Assembly: GCA_023457495.1 (NCBI GenBank)
Contig: JAEWLQ010000087.1
Span: forward strand, 1 to 64,000
DNA: 64,000 nt
Direction: 5' to 3'
Origin: Pseudomonadota bacterium
GTDB taxonomy: Bacteria; Pseudomonadota; Gammaproteobacteria; Steroidobacterales; Steroidobacteraceae
The notes under the pieces were generated by a model. It ran no database searches. It saw nothing but the letters and a program-made list of their open reading frames with translations, and was not told where the DNA came from. Below, piece by piece: positions 61,270-64,000 of this stretch (its first letter is position 1; each line of letters begins with the position of its first letter). The position numbers and the translations under genes are program-made.

Positions 61270-62520
61270 ATGATGGGGAAGGATTTTTTGGGGAAGCGAT
61301 TCGCGGTTTGTGTCGCCTTGTTCGCATGGGCCGCGACGGTCTCCGGCGTCCTTTCGGCTGCGGAAGTCCGCGGCATCCGCATCGGCACTAACAACTCCGG
61401 CACCCGTGTCGTGCTGGATCTCAGCGGGCCGGTGAAATTCAAGGCATTCCAGCTCGACGATCCCGGCCGCGTCGTCGTCGACGTTTCCCATTCGAAGCTC
61501 AAGTCGAACGTCGCGATGCCCGCGGGTGATGGAGCGGTCGCCGCCGTGCGTTCGGGCAAACGGCCCGATGGCCTGCGGCTCGTGTTCGAAACGCGCGGCG
61601 CCGTGAAGCTCTCGACCGAAGTGCTCGCGCCTAACAAGGACGGTGGTCACCGTCTGGTCCTCGATCTGAACGATCCGAAGGGCGCGCAGACCGCAGCGGC
61701 GCCGGTAGCGGCGGCCGCCCCCGCGGCGCCGGTCGCGATTCGCCCGGCGCATGCGCCCACCGATTCGGGCAGGGACATCGTGATCGCGGTCGACGCGGGA
61801 CACGGCGGCGTCGACCCCGGCGCGTCGGGCCGCCGCGGCACGCGCGAGAAGGACGTCGTGCTCGAAATCGCGAAGTCGCTCGCGGCGCGCATCAATCGCG
61901 AGCCCGGCATGAAGGCCGTGCTCACGCGTGACGGCGACTATTTCATCAGCCTGCGCGAGCGCAACCTGCGCGCGCGGCGCGCGAAGGCAGACCTGTTCGT
62001 GTCCATCCACGCGGATTCCATCGCCGATCCGGCGGTCTCGGGATCTTCGGTCTACGTGTTGTCGGAGCGGGGCGCATCGAGTGAAGCGGCGCGCTGGCTC
62101 GCGGAGCGCGAAAACCAGGCCGACCTGAAAGGCGGCATCAAGCTCGACGACAAGGATCCCGTCTTGCAGGGCGTGCTGCTCGACCTCTCGCAGACCGCGA
62201 GCATCTCCGCGAGCCTGGTCGCGGCGGACAACGTCCTCAAGGCGCTCGACCGTATCGGCGAGGTGCGCAAGCCGCGCGTGCAGCAGGCGGGCTTCGTGGT
62301 GCTCAAGTCGCCTGACATTCCTTCCATGCTGGTCGAAACGGCGTTCATCTCGAATCGCGAGGACGAACGCAAGCTATCGCAGCCCGCGCATCGCACGAAA
62401 CTGGCGAACGCGATTTTCGCGGGCATCGAACAATATTTCGCGGGCAACGCACCGGACGGCACACGGCTCGCGGCCAACCGCCGCAGCGGTGGCAGCGGCC
62501 AGACCGAACTGCGGAAGTAG
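61270..62520 (+). CDS. Periplasmic N-acetylmuramoyl-L-alanine amidase (AMIN + Amidase_3)
   Basis: A 416-residue amidase that splits septal peptidoglycan during cell separation. Signal peptide about 1–30; AMIN domain about 32–125 (VRGIRIGTNNSGTRVVLDLSG) for septal targeting; Ala/Pro-rich linker about 135–160; zinc amidase domain about 168–400 with DAGHGG, EKDVVLE and SIHAD supplying the metal ligands and ending with a catalytic glutamate region (MLVETAFISN). No LysM repeats follow, so it is AmiC-like in architecture although at the amiB locus. Two adjacent ATGs (61270, 61273) are possible. Confidence 0.94.
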   Translation: MMGKDFLGKRFAVCVALFAWAATVSGVLSAAEVRGIRIGTNNSGTRVVLDLSGPVKFKAFQLDDPGRVVVDVSHSKLKSNVAMPAGDGAVAAVRSGKRPDGLRLVFETRGAVKLSTEVLAPNKDGGHRLVLDLNDPKGAQTAAAPVAAAAPAAPVAIRPAHAPTDSGRDIVIAVDAGHGGVDPGASGRRGTREKDVVLEIAKSLAARINREPGMKAVLTRDGDYFISLRERNLRARRAKADLFVSIHADSIADPAVSGSSVYVLSERGASSEAARWLAERENQADLKGGIKLDDKDPVLQGVLLDLSQTASISASLVAADNVLKALDRIGEVRKPRVQQAGFVVLKSPDIPSMLVETAFISNREDERKLSQPAHRTKLANAIFAGIEQYFAGNAPDGTRLAANRRSGGSGQTELRK

Positions 62521-62533
62521 ACCGCCAGGGCGG

Positions 62534-62539
62534 TAAGAT
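62534..62539 (+). promoter_or_regulatory. Possible -10 box of mutL
   Basis: TAAGAT in GGTAAGATGCCGG, 26 nt before the mutL ATG and 13 nt after the amidase stop. It would give mutL an internal promoter within the nnr–mutL cluster. Confidence 0.3.
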
Positions 62540-62565
62540 GCCGGCTCCGCTTCCGGGGCCCGCGC

Positions 62566-64000
62566 ATGCCGATCCGCATTCTCGACAATCACCTGATCGA
62601 TCAGATCGCCGCCGGCGAGGTGATCGAGCGGCCGGCGTCCATCGTCAAGGAGCTGGTCGAGAACAGTCTCGATGCGGGCGCGCGCAGTATCGAGGTGGAG
62701 ATCGAGGCGGGCGGCGTGCGGCTCACGCGGGTGCGCGACGATGGCCGCGGCATTCCCGCCGCGGAGTTGCCGCTGGCGCTGGAGCGTCACGCCACCAGCA
62801 AGATCACCTGCGCCGACGACCTGGGCGCGATCGTGACGCTCGGGTTCCGCGGCGAAGCACTGCCCTCGATCGCGTCGGTCTCGCGCTTCGAGATCACCTC
62901 GCGCCACGTGGAGGCGGAGCGCGCCGCGCGCGTCGGGGTCGACGCGGGCATCGTCGGTGAGGTCGTGCCGGCGGCGCATCCGCCCGGCACGACGATCGAA
63001 GTGCGCGACCTGTTCTTCAACCTGCCCGCGCGCCGCAAGTTCCTGCGCAGCGAGGTCACCGAGCAGGGGCACATCGTGCGACTGCTCGAGCGCCTCGCGC
63101 TGTCGCGCGATGACGTGGCGTTCCGTCTGCGCACGGGCTCGCGGACGCTGCTCGATGCGCCGGCGCTTTCGTCGGGCGGCAACGCGGCGACGCGTCTCGC
63201 GCGCATCGTCGGCGAGGATTTCGTGCAGCGCAGTTTCGAGGTCGATCACTCGGCCGGACCCGTGCGCATCTCCGGGTGGATAGGCGCGCCGGCCGCGGCG
63301 CGGGCCACGTCCGACCTGCAGCACTGGTTCGTGAACGGCCGCGCGGTGCGCGACCGGCTGCTGATGAACGCCGTGCGGCTCGGCTTTCGCGACGTGTTGT
63401 ACGGCGGCCGGCAGCCCGCCTACGTGTTGTACCTCGACATCGATCCCGCGCTCGTGGACGTGAACGCGCATCCGCAGAAGCTCGAAGTGCGCTTCCGCGA
63501 CAGCCGGCAGATCCACGACTTCGTGTTCCGCGCAGTCGAGCGCCGGCTCGCGGGTACGAAACCCGCCGCCGACGCGGTGGCGCCCGCGATGCATCCGGCG
63601 ATGAATCCGTACCTGCATGCCATGCCGCTGCGCGGCGTTGGCGATGTTCCCGAGGGGCCGCAGGGTAGTTGGGCCATCGCGGATTCTCTACTGTCCTCGC
63701 GCGAGCAGGGTGTGTCGGCGGAGACGGTGATGCACGCGCCCGGACCCGCGGCCGCCCCCGGTGGCGCGGCGCCGCTCGGCGAAGCACTCGCGCAGATCCA
63801 TGGCATCTACATCCTCGCGCAGAACTCCCACGGCCTCGTGCTGGTCGACATGCACGCCGCGCACGAACGAGTCTTGTACGAAAAGCTCAAGGCGCAGGCA
63901 GGGCAGGCCGCCACACAGCTCTTGCTGGCGCCGGTGACGGTGGAGTTGAAACCCGATCAGCTCGATGCGCTGCTCGAGCAGCGTGATCAATGGCTCGCCG
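62566..64000 (+). CDS. mutL: DNA mismatch repair protein MutL, 5' part
   Basis: The frame is open from the ATG at 62566 to the end of the window (478 residues shown; full proteins are about 600). The GHKL ATPase domain has KELVENSLDAGA with the catalytic E29, RDDGRGI and TLGFRGEALPSI. The transducer region has HWFVNGRAVRDRLL and VDVNAHPQKLEVRF. A Pro/Ala-rich linker begins near residue 335, and the start of the C-terminal dimerisation domain is visible (LVDMHAAHERVLYEKLK). MutL couples MutS mismatch recognition to strand incision. Confidence 0.97.
   Translation, partial: MPIRILDNHLIDQIAAGEVIERPASIVKELVENSLDAGARSIEVEIEAGGVRLTRVRDDGRGIPAAELPLALERHATSKITCADDLGAIVTLGFRGEALPSIASVSRFEITSRHVEAERAARVGVDAGIVGEVVPAAHPPGTTIEVRDLFFNLPARRKFLRSEVTEQGHIVRLLERLALSRDDVAFRLRTGSRTLLDAPALSSGGNAATRLARIVGEDFVQRSFEVDHSAGPVRISGWIGAPAAARATSDLQHWFVNGRAVRDRLLMNAVRLGFRDVLYGGRQPAYVLYLDIDPALVDVNAHPQKLEVRFRDSRQIHDFVFRAVERRLAGTKPAADAVAPAMHPAMNPYLHAMPLRGVGDVPEGPQGSWAIADSLLSSREQGVSAETVMHAPGPAAAPGGAAPLGEALAQIHGIYILAQNSHGLVLVDMHAAHERVLYEKLKAQAGQAATQLLLAPVTVELKPDQLDALLEQRDQWLA

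Overview
The window is very G+C-rich, densely packed chromosome from a gammaproteobacterium. Gene content and order (aceF–lpd with a lipoylated E3; mrp–dcd; purN/purM divergent from DUF2066–hda; pepA/holC/valS beside lptFG; pcnB–folK–dNK–panB–panC; queG | nnr–tsaE–ami–mutL) point to the Xanthomonadales/Nevskiales/Steroidobacterales part of the class. This placement is inference from synteny and composition; no 16S rRNA gene is present.

Layout. 1–2804: end of the pyruvate dehydrogenase operon (aceF 3' part, lpd). 2818–7459: an unknown membrane protein, then DUF1841, nth, a soluble RnfB-like ferredoxin and metG on the minus strand. 7607–13416: two PilT-family ATPases and a HEAT-repeat/protein-kinase fusion on the minus strand, split by a 1-kb non-coding element (copy 1, 9891–10895). 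13599–15281: mrp and dcd. 15389–20706: DUF3108, purN and purM, divergent from DUF2066, a CDP-alcohol phosphatidyltransferase and hda, then wrbA. 20730–25413: acylphosphatase, a lytic transglycosylase, proS, pssA, a family 4/5 uracil-DNA glycosylase and rimI. 25620–29427: a copper-type TonB receptor with its own promoter and terminator, then prfC. 29426–30452: copy 2 of the element, inverted relative to copy 1. 30471–38486: a UMF1-type transporter, then tgpA, DUF58, moxR and valS. 38601–44012: an acyltransferase inserted in the pepA–holC–valS cluster, and lptF–lptG. 44062–52176: a Gld-like ABC module with two auxiliary proteins, an unknown protein, a glycosyltransferase and a flippase. 52371–64000: a FlK-like thioesterase, a Gdt1-family transporter, tRNA-Glu(CTC), pcnB–folK–dNK–panB–panC, queG, nnr, tsaE, an amidase and mutL (running off the end).

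Most genes are housekeeping genes in tight operons joined by 4-nt ATGA/GTGA overlaps. The most unusual object is the pair of ~1-kb non-coding elements. Each is bounded by 37-bp inverted repeats (AATGGGGACATTCC…GGGGACA) and built from four copies of a ~80-bp unit arranged +,−,core,+,−, so the whole element is a nested palindrome. Each encodes no convincing protein. One end of each copy joins a gene exactly at its TAA stop codon, and a shorter related repeat lies beside a third gene end. This looks like a non-autonomous transposable family or a structured-RNA/terminator element that I cannot match to a named family. Other points worth attention are the HEAT–kinase next to the PilT pair, divergent gene pairs separated by only 23–27 bp with -10 boxes almost touching the start codons, an acidic insertion in poly(A) polymerase, and an over-represented 9-mer (GCCTAACAA).
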